From: Cuspidothrix issatschenkoi CHARLIE-1 | GTDB lineage: Bacteria; Cyanobacteriota; Cyanobacteriia; Cyanobacteriales; Nostocaceae | Length of the DNA stretch: 64,000 nucleotides | Direction of reading: 5' to 3' | Assembly: GCF_002934005.1 (NCBI RefSeq) | Contig: NZ_PGEM01000025.1 | Location: 42,489-106,488, forward strand | Shown: positions 35,682 through 45,152 of the stretch, piece by piece | Numbering within the stretch: the stretch's first letter is position 1 | How the letters are laid out: each line of letters begins with the position of its first letter | Made by a program: the position numbers and the translations under genes | Notes under the pieces: model-generated | Told to the model about the DNA's origin: nothing | The model's input: only the letters and a program-made list of their open reading frames with translations | Databases searched by the model: none

Positions 35682-36971
35682 ATGGTGGCTACATCTCTCC
35701 CTTTTGTGGAAACTCAATCCCCCGCCCATATATGCCCCTATGATCAAGCTTGTAATTATTTAGAATGGGCGGCTAAAGAATTAAAATTAGATGCAGGTAT
35801 AGTAGAAATACTTAGCCATCCTCGCAAAGTAGTGACTGTTTCCATCCCCATCAAAATGGACAATGGGGAAGTACGAGTTTTTGCTGGACATCGGGTACAA
35901 CATTCCGATATTTTAGGCCCCTATAAAGGTGGGATACGCTATCATCCAGCCGTAACATTACGGGAAGTATCTGCCCTAGCCATGTTGATGACTTGGAAAT
36001 GTGCTTTATTAGGTATTCCCTATGGTGGTGGGAAGGGTGGCATTCCCATAGACCCCAAAAAGTTCAGTGTGGGGGAATTAGAACGAATTAGCCGCCGTTA
36101 TATTAGTGAATTGATTAAAGATATCGGACCATCAGTAGATATACCTGCCCCAGATATGGGAACTTCTGCCAGGGAAATGGCCTGGATGATGGACACCTAC
36201 TCTGTGAATGTTGGTCATTCTGTACCAGGAGTGGTTACAGGTAAACCTTTATCTATTGGTGGTTCTTTAGGACGAGAAATGGCTACGGGACGAGGTGTAA
36301 TGATTATTGTCCGTGAATCTCTCAAAGATCATGGTATATCCCTTACTGGGGTGAGAATTGCCATTCAAGGGTTCGGTAATGTGGGCGGTGCTGCTGCTGA
36401 ATTATTACATCAAGCTGGGGCGAAAATCATCGCCGTTTCTAGCGGCGCTGGTGGTATCTTCGCAGAAGATGGTCTTGATATTTCGGCTGTAAAAGCTTAT
36501 GCTGCTCAAAATCGCCGCAGTGTGGTCGGTTTTCCCACAGCTAAGGCCATTAGTAATGCAGACTTGCTAACTTTACCTTGTGATGTGCTAATTCCCGCAG
36601 CTTTAGAAAACCAAATTACTGAAGAAAATGTTCATGAAATTAAAGCCCAATTTATCGCCGAAGCTGCAAATGGGCCTGTGACTTTAGAGGCTAACCAAGT
36701 TCTGGAAGCGCGGGGTGTCACCGTATTGCCAGATATTTTGGCCAATGCTGGGGGTGTGGTGGTTAGTTATTTGGAATGGGTACAAGGTCTTTCCTATCTA
36801 TTTTGGGATGAGGAACGAGTTAATAAGGAAATGGAATATTTGATGGTTCAGGCTTACCATAAGGTAATGGAAGAGGCAAAAACACGGAGGGTAAATTTAC
36901 GGTTAGCTGCCTATACTTTAGGTGTGGGTAGAGTGGCGCAAGCTTTGACCGATAGAGGTTTATATCCTTAG
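35682..36971 (+). CDS. gdhA: Glutamate dehydrogenase (Glu/Leu/Phe/Val dehydrogenase family)
   Basis: Reversible oxidative deamination of glutamate. About 429 residues, a hexameric GDH subunit. The catalytic stretch GPYKGGIRYHP and KCALLGIPYGGGKGGI hold the substrate lysines, and the dinucleotide fold has IQGFGNVGGAAAELL. The C-terminal NADIL-type hinge reads VLPDILANAGGVVVSYLEW. The ATG at 35682 was preferred to the in-frame GTG at 35673 because GAGGAG (35668-35673) lies 8 bases upstream of it. Single gene. Confidence 0.93.
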   Translation: MVATSLPFVETQSPAHICPYDQACNYLEWAAKELKLDAGIVEILSHPRKVVTVSIPIKMDNGEVRVFAGHRVQHSDILGPYKGGIRYHPAVTLREVSALAMLMTWKCALLGIPYGGGKGGIPIDPKKFSVGELERISRRYISELIKDIGPSVDIPAPDMGTSAREMAWMMDTYSVNVGHSVPGVVTGKPLSIGGSLGREMATGRGVMIIVRESLKDHGISLTGVRIAIQGFGNVGGAAAELLHQAGAKIIAVSSGAGGIFAEDGLDISAVKAYAAQNRRSVVGFPTAKAISNADLLTLPCDVLIPAALENQITEENVHEIKAQFIAEAANGPVTLEANQVLEARGVTVLPDILANAGGVVVSYLEWVQGLSYLFWDEERVNKEMEYLMVQAYHKVMEEAKTRRVNLRLAAYTLGVGRVAQALTDRGLYP

Positions 36972-37107
36972 TCGAACTAACGCAGTTGTAGCAGGAGGCA
37001 GGAGGTAGAGGGTAGGAGTTCATGAGTATGCCCGCACCACAAAAGTTTGATTATGGTTGTACCTCATTTGAATGAAATATGCTGTATTATTTCCCCCCTG
37101 CTCCCTG

Positions 37108-37656
37108 TCACTTGTCACATGATATGCGCTTTTCCAAATATTGACCAATCATTAACTGTTCACCGGCACGGGAAATAATGCTCTGTCTGGTGCGGTATTT
37201 ACTGCCAATGAGTTTAATTTCTTCCTCAAATACGGAATTATTGTATTCAGTTCGTAAACAAAGAGTTTGGGGACTAGAGAAATAATAGTCAGCGGTGACA
37301 GGTAGAGAAGTGGCAAAACCCCGATCTCGATATAAGATATTGCCTAAAGCACCAAAAAGGGTTAATCCTTGGGATTCTTGTCTGTCCTTAATTATATCTG
37401 TACTTTGCCAAGACACTTCAGCACCACAGCTTAAACTTTTGACATCACTTAAATTATGGAGTTGGCCTAGTTTTTCTAATTCTTCACACTCTGGTTCTAA
37501 AAATCGGATGGTGATAATACTTTCTATTTCCTTGGTTTCTCCTTGGGGAAGAGTATAATAACGTCGTTCAGAATGCCATTGACCTGCGGAGGCTTGAAAA
37601 AATTCGCTAATTTGCTGTTCGTCAGAGGTGGTAAAGAGTTTGAGGGATGTTGTCAC
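37108..37656 (-). CDS. Phycobiliprotein lyase, CpcS/CpeS family
   Basis: 182 residues, lipocalin-like beta-barrel. The family opening ISEFFQASAGQWHSERRYYT, the Trp/Arg-rich first strands and the closing RTRQSIISRAGEQLMIGQYLEKR identify the CpcS/CpeS group, which attaches bilins to Cys84-type sites of phycobiliproteins. The branch (CpcS, CpcU or CpcV) cannot be settled by eye, so no symbol is given. ATG start at 37656; no neighbouring phycobilisome genes. Confidence 0.85.
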   Translation of the reverse strand: MTTSLKLFTTSDEQQISEFFQASAGQWHSERRYYTLPQGETKEIESIITIRFLEPECEELEKLGQLHNLSDVKSLSCGAEVSWQSTDIIKDRQESQGLTLFGALGNILYRDRGFATSLPVTADYYFSSPQTLCLRTEYNNSVFEEEIKLIGSKYRTRQSIISRAGEQLMIGQYLEKRISCDK

Positions 37657-38138
37657 TGTTAATTTTCCTCATCTATCTATCAATTTTTAGTTAATTTTCC
37701 ATATTTTTCTGTTTCATCTGTTACCAAGTAGTGTTAAGGAGGCAGGAGGTAATACCCATATATAAATTTAGGGGCTTTAAACCCTTTTGCCACAGGGCGA
37801 AAATTGTATTTTCTTCCTCCTGCCTCCTGCCCTCTGCCTCTTCGGTAGTACATCTGCTATTAGATGATATAGAGCTAAAATGCAATGATTATTTACTATT
37901 CTTAATATATGGATAAAAACTCAAAAATGCCAGCCTGTTAGTAAAAGTTAAGTATTTTGAATCATTTATTAATAATAATTAATACAAAACAAATAGTGTT
38001 TTCTGGTAGAATCAGTCTGGATCTAAGGACTTACTTATGAACCAGAAGATCCGCGACTGTTCTAAGAAGTCGAGGATCTGACTAGTGAATTTAGGTGTAA
38101 GTCCTGGATATCAAATTGAAACTTTCAGGTGATTAATT
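37657..38138. other. Intergenic region, simple repeats and one inverted-repeat element
   Basis: Purine/pyrimidine tracts of the GGAGGCAGGAGG/CCTCCTGCCTCC type (37738-37845) form imperfect inverted partners. An 80-base element with AGGACTTAC ends (38026-38105) is listed separately. No gene is seen; a short open frame at 37731-37916 is built from the repeats. Confidence 0.5.
38026..38105. mobile_element. Short MITE-like hairpin element with AGGACTTAC ends
   Basis: AGGACTTAC (38026-38034) and GTAAGTCCT (38097-38105) are perfect inverted ends. The interior folds on AGATCC/GGATCT and CGACT/AGTCG arms. It belongs to the same end family as 10596-10796 and 61179-61263, but with a different interior. 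It lies 33 bases ahead of the 38139 gene, so it is probably in that gene's leader. Confidence 0.65.
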
Positions 38139-38969
38139 GTGAAAAACTGGCTGCATAAATTATTGGTAGGATTAGTTTGTTGTATTTTTTTAGTTTGTGG
38201 ATGGCAAAATAGAGCATTAGCGGTAGAAGTTACCCAAAATGTTTATGATTATCTATTGCAATATCAACCAGAAACTTATAATCTGCTTAAACAGGAATTA
38301 GCAGAAAGTATTGAAGATGCTAAACAACCACTAGCAGATGAAGTAGTTAATAATCTTTGGGCATTATCTCCCAATAATCCCCAAGTTAAATGGCGAGAAA
38401 ATAATGGCAACATAGAATATTTAATGTCAACTTGGAAATATACAAGTAACCCAAGTACAGATTGGCCGGTAGGTGCAAAAAAACTTTTAGCTTATCAAAC
38501 TTGGTTTACCGCAGTACCACAAGTAAAACAATTTTGTCAGCAATATCAAGCAACTGATAGCAATATTCCTGATAATGTTGAACTTTCATTGCGGTTACAA
38601 CAGTATTTGGGGTTAATTTTAAATAAATATTCTACTAAAACCCATTTTGTAGAAATGTGGGTCAAAGCAAAAGATTTAACTAGACCATGTATTGATGGAG
38701 AAATTAACGATTCTAGTTGTAATCTTTTACCTGTTCCTGTTCCTGATAGCAGTCCTGTGATTAAGGCAATATACACTAATTCCTACACCAACAGTAAACA
38801 AGAATATTATCCTTGGACGGGGTTAGGTTATACTTATGATTGGGGAAATAAACAAAAACCTCATCAAGGACCAAGCGAGTTTATTATTAATCCCACTCCA
38901 GAAAAACCTGTGGAGGTAGAGGTTGTTTCTGTGACACAAACCCAAGAATATTGTCAGCGCGTACAGTAA
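38139..38969 (+). CDS. Exported hypothetical protein
   Basis: 276 residues with a signal peptide (hydrophobic residues 8-26, then QNRALAVE; cleavage near ALA). The mature part is rich in Trp, Tyr and Gln, has several cysteines (FCQQY, RPCIDG, SSCN, YCQRV) that could form disulfides, and no recognised domain. Cyanobacterial proteins with this look are often annotated hypothetical. The start is GTG, preceded by a weak AGGTG. Confidence 0.7.
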   Translation: MKNWLHKLLVGLVCCIFLVCGWQNRALAVEVTQNVYDYLLQYQPETYNLLKQELAESIEDAKQPLADEVVNNLWALSPNNPQVKWRENNGNIEYLMSTWKYTSNPSTDWPVGAKKLLAYQTWFTAVPQVKQFCQQYQATDSNIPDNVELSLRLQQYLGLILNKYSTKTHFVEMWVKAKDLTRPCIDGEINDSSCNLLPVPVPDSSPVIKAIYTNSYTNSKQEYYPWTGLGYTYDWGNKQKPHQGPSEFIINPTPEKPVEVEVVSVTQTQEYCQRVQ

Positions 38970-39011
38970 TTAGGAATTTCCAGGGCGGGGAAAACCCGCC
39001 GCTACTGGGTG

Positions 39012-40340
39012 TTATCTACCTAGTTTGTTGGGAATATCGGCACAACCTCCGGGAATTGTTTTGCGGCTTTTTTCTCCACACCAAGCGCAGCAGTAATAAC
39101 GGATGGAGTCGGACATTCTTTGGGCGTTGGTAAAGTTGGCATTTTCGATGACTGCACCAGTATATTCTCCGGTTTCATAGTTGGGGGGTTCAGTACGACT
39201 GCGGGGGGATGCTTGTTCTGCTGCACCGTAAAAGAGACGGACTGCGTTTAAATCACTCTCGCTGAGGTTGGCATCATATAAGATGGTGCGGGACAGGTTG
39301 GCTTTTACTAGGTCACAACTGCTAAGATTAGCCCGGATGAGATTAGCTTCACTTAAATCTGTCCAGCGTAAATCGTTGTTAGCAACATCAGCACCGGCTA
39401 ACATAACACCTAAATCTATGACGCGGACTCCTTCTAAACGATCTTCGGCGTAACCACCACTACCATCAAGAATAGCTCTCCCTAAACGGCGATCGCGCTG
39501 TAGGGGAGTGAGTAATTTAGAACGGGAGAGAAAGCGGAGAATTTTGGCTTTACCACTGCCATCTACACTACTAAATATGGCGGCTGTACGTCCTTCAGCG
39601 ATCGCTCTTTCTTGTGGCCAATCTTCTAATAATCCTTCTTCATCTAAGACTAGATCGGAAACACCTTGGAAGTAAGAATCTATAGTTTGTTGTTGGGTAA
39701 TAATGTTTTGCTGTACTGTCAGTAGGTTTTGTTGGATAGTCAAATCTTTGGAAATTACATATTGTCGCCAAGCTACGTAAACGGCAATAATAGCGATCGC
39801 AATTTGTCCTAGTGCCCCAAACCATTCTGCTAAGGTTCCCGATGCTTCCCAGTTGATTCTCCTACCCCAACGCAGTAAACTATTACCCAAATTCGTAAAC
39901 TTTAATAGACCAATTATGGCGACAATTATGCCCACTAACCCAATAAATACATTTTTATCTTGAGGTGAAAACCACTCTTGAATGACATTTTGCAAGCGAG
40001 GGAAGAGTATCCACACGGATAACAACAAAGTAGCGAAAGTTCCCGAAATACCTAGAAATGAGTTATTAATGACAACACCAACCAGAGTCAGGGCGATCGC
40101 TAAACTCGTGAATAACAAAATTCTGGGGGCAATTCCCATCTGAAACCGAGACTTATCTTGCAGCAGAGAAGATGTTCTGTTGATAATATTTGTTTTCAGA
40201 GAAGATGGTAAAAATACTGATTTATTAATCTTTTCCTCTCCTAGTAATAACTGATTACTGCCATCTATTTCCAATTCATCTTCCTGCTTGATCTCTGGGG
40301 AAGATGGGTGGTGAGGTGTATCAGATTCATGAATAGTCAT
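39012..40340 (-). CDS. Pentapeptide-repeat protein with membrane segments and Cys-rich tail
   Basis: 442 residues. A hydrophilic start is followed by three or four membrane segments (about 75-205), a coiled linker with QQNLLTVQQNIITQQQTIDS, an SGKAKILRFL region, then a pentapeptide block (about 320-375: AGADVANNDLRWTDLSEANL...). The C-terminus has CCAWCGEKSRK and a further Cys, possibly a small metal site. It is a cyanobacterial family of unknown role, convergent with the exported-protein gene. Confidence 0.85.
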   Translation of the reverse strand: MTIHESDTPHHPSSPEIKQEDELEIDGSNQLLLGEEKINKSVFLPSSLKTNIINRTSSLLQDKSRFQMGIAPRILLFTSLAIALTLVGVVINNSFLGISGTFATLLLSVWILFPRLQNVIQEWFSPQDKNVFIGLVGIIVAIIGLLKFTNLGNSLLRWGRRINWEASGTLAEWFGALGQIAIAIIAVYVAWRQYVISKDLTIQQNLLTVQQNIITQQQTIDSYFQGVSDLVLDEEGLLEDWPQERAIAEGRTAAIFSSVDGSGKAKILRFLSRSKLLTPLQRDRRLGRAILDGSGGYAEDRLEGVRVIDLGVMLAGADVANNDLRWTDLSEANLIRANLSSCDLVKANLSRTILYDANLSESDLNAVRLFYGAAEQASPRSRTEPPNYETGEYTGAVIENANFTNAQRMSDSIRYYCCAWCGEKSRKTIPGGCADIPNKLGR

Positions 40341-40857
40341 TCGATTTTGGATTTTATATTTTAGATTTTAGATTTTGGATTGATGTCCCGGATCAAGCCG
40401 GGAGGTTGTATCATTAGGGAATTATTGACCATTCTTGTAATTTTCCTCCCATCGTCTCACCAAAAACCCAAGGTCTATAAAAACACTGACATTGAAAGTA
40501 TTATATAGCGTTTCCCTCCAATCTAATGAAGTATATATCAATTTATTCTCTGTTCCCTGCGATGCCCTGAGCAAGTCGAAGGGTCGAAGTATTCCCTGCC
40601 CACACAAATCTATTCAGACATCAAAACGGATTGCTGTATGATAAGGATTGCCATAGATGAGTAAATTTTACACAATGGTTGAATTGATTTATTGAGCTTG
40701 GATATGGTATTCTATGCCTAATTCAACAGAACTTTATCCAAATCTTCATTTTTAGTTTACATAATCAAAAAACAATTAATCACAATCTGTTGATTTTGAT
40801 ACGACTTTTAAAACCCAATCAGTTTTAGGACCATTCTATGAGTTTTGTAGGTGCAGT
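40341..40857. other. Intergenic region with low-complexity and repeat DNA
   Basis: AT-rich tandem ATTTTAGATTTT-like sequence (40345-40380) and a CCCTGAGCAAGTCGAAGGGT block near 40565, a Nostocales-type dispersed repeat. The 61-codon open frame here spans these repeats and is not taken as a gene. It must hold the promoter of the TPR gene. Confidence 0.5.
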
Positions 40858-41613
40858 ATGGTAATTTGGCAGCGCTTAATTGCCTCTAGTTTAATCAGTT
40901 GCTTGGCAATTGGTTGTAATGATTTGGCAAATTCTTCATCTGACAATGCTCAACAAGTAGTTCAACAAACTAATGTTAACCAACTGATCACAGAAGTACA
41001 AGATAGTCAAAAAGCAGAAACCCTATTACTCCAAGGTAATGGATTATTAGATAGCCACCGTTATCAAGAAGCTTTAATTGTCTATAATCAGGTGATAGCT
41101 CTAAAAAATGATAGCCCAGAAACCTATGTAAATCGGGGCAATGCCTTAATCGCTTTGCACCAATATCCAGAAGCTGTAGAATCATACAATAAGGCGATCG
41201 CCATTCGTCCCAATCAGGTTCAAGCTTGGTATAATCGAGGCAATGCTTTAACTGCTACACGCCGTTATGAAGAAGCTGTAAAATCATACAATGAAGCCAT
41301 CACGATTGAACCAAGTAAACACGAAGCTTGGATTAATCGGGGAATTGCCCTCACAAAATTGCAACGCTACAAAGAAGCTTTAGCTTCTTACAATCAAGCA
41401 ATTACTATTCAACCTAATTTGCATCAAGCATATTATAATAAAGCTTGTAATTATGCCTTGCAAAACAATACAGAACTAGCCTTAGAAAACCTGAAAGAAG
41501 CTATTAAGTTTGTCCCCCAAAAATATCAAAATCTCGCCAAAAACGACCCCGATTTTGATAAGATCAGAGGTACAGAGCAGTTTCAGAAATTATTAATTAG
41601 TTCTGCAAAATAA
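40858..41613 (+). CDS. TPR-repeat lipoprotein
   Basis: 251 residues. The N-terminal signal ends in a lipobox (LAIGC, Cys near residue 20), so the protein is probably anchored to a membrane facing the periplasm or lumen. Four or five tetratricopeptide repeats follow (about 60-220, pattern W(Y/I)NRGNAL...Y.EA..SYN.A). TPR arrays mediate protein-protein contacts; the partner is unknown. rsmE starts 44 bases downstream and may be co-transcribed. Confidence 0.88.
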   Translation: MVIWQRLIASSLISCLAIGCNDLANSSSDNAQQVVQQTNVNQLITEVQDSQKAETLLLQGNGLLDSHRYQEALIVYNQVIALKNDSPETYVNRGNALIALHQYPEAVESYNKAIAIRPNQVQAWYNRGNALTATRRYEEAVKSYNEAITIEPSKHEAWINRGIALTKLQRYKEALASYNQAITIQPNLHQAYYNKACNYALQNNTELALENLKEAIKFVPQKYQNLAKNDPDFDKIRGTEQFQKLLISSAK

Positions 41614-41657
41614 GTTATGTATTTGGGAGAGGGAACAGGAAGGATCAGGGAATAGCA

Positions 41658-42374
41658 ATGTCACAACTTCAACGCATTACCATTAACTCTCAACAACTTC
41701 AAGCCAGCCAACTGTTATTAACATCTCAACAGCAACATTATTTATGGCGAGTATTGCGTTTACAAGATGGTGATCAATTTATTGCTATGGATGGTATGGG
41801 TAAATGGTGGTTAGCACAGTTACAAGGAGAACAAGCGCAGATTTTAGAACCACTGGAAACTAATCAGGAATTACCCCTATCTATTACCTTGATGATGGCC
41901 TTACCCAAGGGTAATGGCTTTGATGAAATTGTCCGGTATTGTACAGAATTAGGAGTAACTTCCATTGTACCAATTTTGAGCGATCGCACCCTGTTAAATC
42001 CCAGTTCGCAAAAACTAGAGCGTTGGCGGCGCATAGCCTCAGAAGCCGCAGAACAATCAGAAAGAACCATAGTTCCCACCATCCTAGAACCAGTCACTTT
42101 TAATACGGCTATTCAAAACTGTACTTCTAATCATCGTTATATCTGTGAAGCCCGTGGAAACTATCCCCATTTACACCACATCATCAATAATATTACCTAT
42201 CAAATATATGAAATAATGATTGCTATCGGACCAGAAGGCGGATGGACAGATCAAGAACTAGAAATAGCTATAAAATCAGGGTTTATACTTATTTCGTTGG
42301 GTCGTCGTATCCTCCGTGCAGTTACAGCCCCCATCGTTGCCATATCTTTAATAGCCGCCAAATTTGAATCATAA
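41658..42374 (+). CDS. rsmE: 16S rRNA (uracil1498-N3)-methyltransferase
   Basis: 238 residues, SPOUT fold, normal length. N-terminal PUA-like domain (1-70), then ALPKGNGFDEIVRYCTELGV, SDRTLLNPSSQKLERWRRIA, AAEQSER, the SAM loop IGPEGGWTDQE (190-200) and the knot LGRRILRAVTAP. In the family the last motif is normally LRxETA; here the conserved Glu is Val222, a possible weakening change or a sequence error. Weak AGGGA-type ribosome-binding site. Confidence 0.92.
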   Translation: MSQLQRITINSQQLQASQLLLTSQQQHYLWRVLRLQDGDQFIAMDGMGKWWLAQLQGEQAQILEPLETNQELPLSITLMMALPKGNGFDEIVRYCTELGVTSIVPILSDRTLLNPSSQKLERWRRIASEAAEQSERTIVPTILEPVTFNTAIQNCTSNHRYICEARGNYPHLHHIINNITYQIYEIMIAIGPEGGWTDQELEIAIKSGFILISLGRRILRAVTAPIVAISLIAAKFES

Positions 42375-42478
42375 CGAAGGCAGGAGGCTTTTTTTGGAAT
42401 GGGGGATTTATACTCCAAAAATTTTCCCATTAAAAGGCGAAGTTTTAGACCAGATTGTTTCAATAACCACGCGCTGAA

Positions 42479-43090
42479 TTGAAAACCTGTAAACAACACC
42501 TAATTATTTTTACCCGGTATCCAGAACCAGGGAAAACAAAAACCCGACTCATACCAGCGTTGGGAGAAGTTGGTGCTGCCCATTTGCACCAGCAGATGAC
42601 CGAATATACTGTTTCCCAAGCCCAAGAATTGGTAAAAATCGCCAGAATATCCGTAGAAGTACGATTTACTGGCGGTAATTTACAAAAAATGCAACATTGG
42701 TTAGGAAATGATTTAGAATATCAGAGTCAGGAGGAAGGGGATTTAGGTATCAGAATGGAGCGATCGCTTAACCATGCCTTTAAACAAAAAGCAGAACAAG
42801 TGATCATTATTGGTACAGACTGTCCCAATTTCAGTTTACAAATTTTAGCAACAGCTTTTAAACAATTAAAAACGTTTAATCTGGTACTGGGTCCAGCCCT
42901 AGATGGCGGTTATTACTTAATCGGCTTACAACAACCACAACCCGAATTATTTAAGAACATTCACTGGGGTACTGATCAAGTATTAATAGAAACATTAAAA
43001 ATTGCCAAAAGCAGGGATCTATCAATATATTCTCTGCCACTTTTAGCAGATATTGATCGTCCAGAAGATTTGAAAACTATAGGATTATAG
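42479..43090 (+). CDS. DUF2064 / TIGR04282-type glycosyltransferase-like protein
   Basis: 203 residues with a nucleotide-diphospho-sugar transferase fold: IIFTRYPEPGKTKTRLIP at the N-terminus, IIGTDCPNFS (the metal-binding DxP-like strand) and LGPALDGGYYLIGL. This group is linked to arsenosugar biosynthesis in bacteria, but no arsenic genes are near, so the role is open. TTG start; no ATG is available. Confidence 0.85.
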   Translation: MKTCKQHLIIFTRYPEPGKTKTRLIPALGEVGAAHLHQQMTEYTVSQAQELVKIARISVEVRFTGGNLQKMQHWLGNDLEYQSQEEGDLGIRMERSLNHAFKQKAEQVIIIGTDCPNFSLQILATAFKQLKTFNLVLGPALDGGYYLIGLQQPQPELFKNIHWGTDQVLIETLKIAKSRDLSIYSLPLLADIDRPEDLKTIGL

Positions 43091-43412
43091 GATTATTATT
43101 AGACATCCGGTGGTAATTAAATGTGCTTGCCTTGAAACCCTTGTACAGAAGTTCCGCCGGAACGTCTCTATGCCTAAATTTATACCTGGTTTCAGCAACG
43201 CCGATTTTTCAAATACACGTACTGGGGCTGGATATTACCCACGTGGAAATACTTATATTTAATGTTTATAACACATAGACAATTACTTATATATAAGCAA
43301 AGAAATGGTAATGATTGGCAAAAAACTCTATTATCTAAAAAAGCAAAAACTTGATAAACTAAGACCCATAAAATGTCGTCGCAGTTTAGTTTTGAAAAGC
43401 TCATGTTAGATT
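43091..43412. other. Intergenic region, no gene seen
   Basis: About 320 AT-rich bases. A small palindrome, GTTCCGCCGGAAC, is near 43150. A 70-codon antisense frame has no family resemblance. It must contain the promoter of the WecB/TagA-like gene. Confidence 0.4.
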
Positions 43413-44177
43413 ATGTTTAAACTACCTCAAGCATTTTCCGTATTAGGTTTACCAGTCCATGTTATGAAAGATTATCCAGACTGGTTAATAGATTGTTTAC
43501 AAAAAGGTCAAGGAACTCATGTTGTTACATTGAATGCAGAAATGACCATGCAAGCAGAACGGAATCTAGCCTTAGCAAAAGTAATTAAAAATGCTGAACT
43601 AGTAATTCCCGACGGTGCAGGGGTTGTTCTCTATTTACAATATTTACTAGGACAAGACATCCAACGTTGTCCAGGCATTGAACTGGCAGAAAAATTATTA
43701 GAAACTGTTGCAAAACAACAAATGGCTGCCTCAATATTTTTGTATGGAGGCGCACCAGGGGTGGCCGCCACAGCAGCAAATTTATGGCAAGAAAAACTGC
43801 CCACATTGAAAATATTAGGAACACATTCTGGTTATCATTCCCCAGAAGAAGAACAACAATTATTGGAAACCCTCACCCAACTACAACCACAAATTATCTT
43901 TGTTGGTTTGGGCGTACCACGTCAAGAATTATGGATTGCAGAACACCGCCATTTGTGTCCTCATTCCATTTGGGTAGGTGTTGGTGGTAGTTTTGATATT
44001 TGGTCAGGAACAAAAACACGCGCTCCCTATTGGTTAGCCAATAATAACCTAGAATGGCTGTATAGATTATATCAAGAACCTTGGCGCTGGCGACGGATGT
44101 TAGCCTTACCAGAATTTGCCTTTAAATCCTTGATTTATCGTTTAACGGCAAAGGATGTAAAAACTTTGGAATATTGA
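43413..44177 (+). CDS. WecB/TagA/CpsF family glycosyltransferase (GT26)
   Basis: 254 residues. Signature regions are VVTLNAEMTMQAERN, VIPDGAGVVLYLQ, IFVGLGVPRQELWIAEH and GVGGSFDIWSGTKTRAP, in family order. The family adds N-acetyl-mannosaminuronic acid, ManNAc or other sugars to lipid-linked precursors of surface polysaccharides, at the cytosolic membrane face. Acceptor and donor are unknown here. The ATG start follows the TTAG spacing with no strong ribosome-binding site. Confidence 0.92.
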   Translation: MFKLPQAFSVLGLPVHVMKDYPDWLIDCLQKGQGTHVVTLNAEMTMQAERNLALAKVIKNAELVIPDGAGVVLYLQYLLGQDIQRCPGIELAEKLLETVAKQQMAASIFLYGGAPGVAATAANLWQEKLPTLKILGTHSGYHSPEEEQQLLETLTQLQPQIIFVGLGVPRQELWIAEHRHLCPHSIWVGVGGSFDIWSGTKTRAPYWLANNNLEWLYRLYQEPWRWRRMLALPEFAFKSLIYRLTAKDVKTLEY

Positions 44178-44232
44178 AAAAGATAGAAAACATACACAGG
44201 GTGGGGAAACCTTGCCCCCACAATAATTATGT

Positions 44233-45087
44233 CTATATTAATAGAGTCTCTAGAGTGCATTCCCAGCCAGAGTCTGGGAACGAGGGAAAAAAGTTTTGAA
44301 TATTTTCGACAAATGCTAGAGTATTTTCTAAGTGGATATTATGACCGACTTGATTAATGATTTTTAACTGAATAAAATTACATTTTTCAGTCATTGCCAT
44401 ATTAATATCAATAAATTTTTTATCTTTTTCTCCAACTAATAATAATAGAGGAATAGTATTTTGAGTTAGTGATTCCCATAAACAAGGTTGAGAACCTGTT
44501 CCCATAAACTGCAATGATTTAACTAAGTTGAGAGGATGATTTGCTATTCTACTTTCAAGCATAGATTGATATTGTGGATGGTTTTTAATATCACCAAAAA
44601 TTGGCTGTTGATACCAATTGTTGAGAAAGTTATAAAAATCATCTTTATTTGTCATTCTCGATAATTTTTGGGCTATTTGAGAATCACTTTTAATTCTGGC
44701 TAATCTGGCTGTTTCTGTTAATAAACCAGGAGAAGCAGATTCTAAAATAACTTTAATAAATCTGTGGGGAAAATGTAGAGTGAGATATAAAGCTAATCTT
44801 CCTCCCATTGAGTAACCAATTAAAAAACATTTATCAATATTTAATTGATCTAATAAGTTAATAATAGCTTGGGCTGTGGATGACATGGTATAGTTTTCAT
44901 CATCACTAACTTCAGTTTTACCATGTCCTGGTAAATCTAAAGTTAGGTAGGAAAAGTTATTAAATAATAATTTGATAGTTTGATCAAATTCATTGATATT
45001 CCCCATGAAACCGTGAAGGAAAAGCATAATGGGTTTATTAGGATTGATAGTTAAAGAATAGTTGAATTGAAATTGGTTAAAAGTCAT
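44233..45087 (-). CDS. menH: Alpha/beta hydrolase, probable MenH (SHCHC synthase)
   Basis: Acts in phylloquinone/menaquinone synthesis: pyruvate elimination from SEPHCHC. The hydrolase fold shows LHGFMGN, the nucleophile Ser in GYSMGGRLA, an Asp in GEKDKKF and His in QVGHNIHLEN. ATG 45087 (MTFNQFQFNYSL) was chosen because upstream codons overlap tnpB debris. The last 15 or so codons (SFPDSGWECTLETLLI) come from a palindromic repeat inserted at the 3' end. The family is sure; the MenH name is likely but by-eye. Confidence 0.82.
   Translation of the reverse strand: MTFNQFQFNYSLTINPNKPIMLFLHGFMGNINEFDQTIKLLFNNFSYLTLDLPGHGKTEVSDDENYTMSSTAQAIINLLDQLNIDKCFLIGYSMGGRLALYLTLHFPHRFIKVILESASPGLLTETARLARIKSDSQIAQKLSRMTNKDDFYNFLNNWYQQPIFGDIKNHPQYQSMLESRIANHPLNLVKSLQFMGTGSQPCLWESLTQNTIPLLLLVGEKDKKFIDINMAMTEKCNFIQLKIINQVGHNIHLENTLAFVENIQNFFPSFPDSGWECTLETLLI
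44255..44285. repeat. Palindromic repeat GCATTCCCAG...CTGGGAACGAG inside menH 3' end
   Basis: Same element as 29713-29742. It supplies the last codons and the extension of the menH frame. Confidence 0.75.
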
Positions 45088-45152
45088 TTTTCTATTATTT
45101 AGTAGATAAAAGTGAGATTTTCTTGAAGAGAAATATAATCTATTTGACATAC

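Noticed and set aside
38026..38105. Possible riboswitch or leader RNA before the 38139 gene
   Set aside because: The ends match the AGGACTTAC element family, and no known riboswitch core was recognised.
40422..40607. 61-codon minus-strand frame upstream of the TPR gene
   Set aside because: It runs through dispersed repeat sequence (CCCTGAGCAAGTCGAAGGGT type), so it is an artefact of repeats.
43192..43404. 70-codon minus-strand frame before the WecB/TagA-like gene
   Set aside because: No family pattern and AT-rich composition; considered a chance frame.
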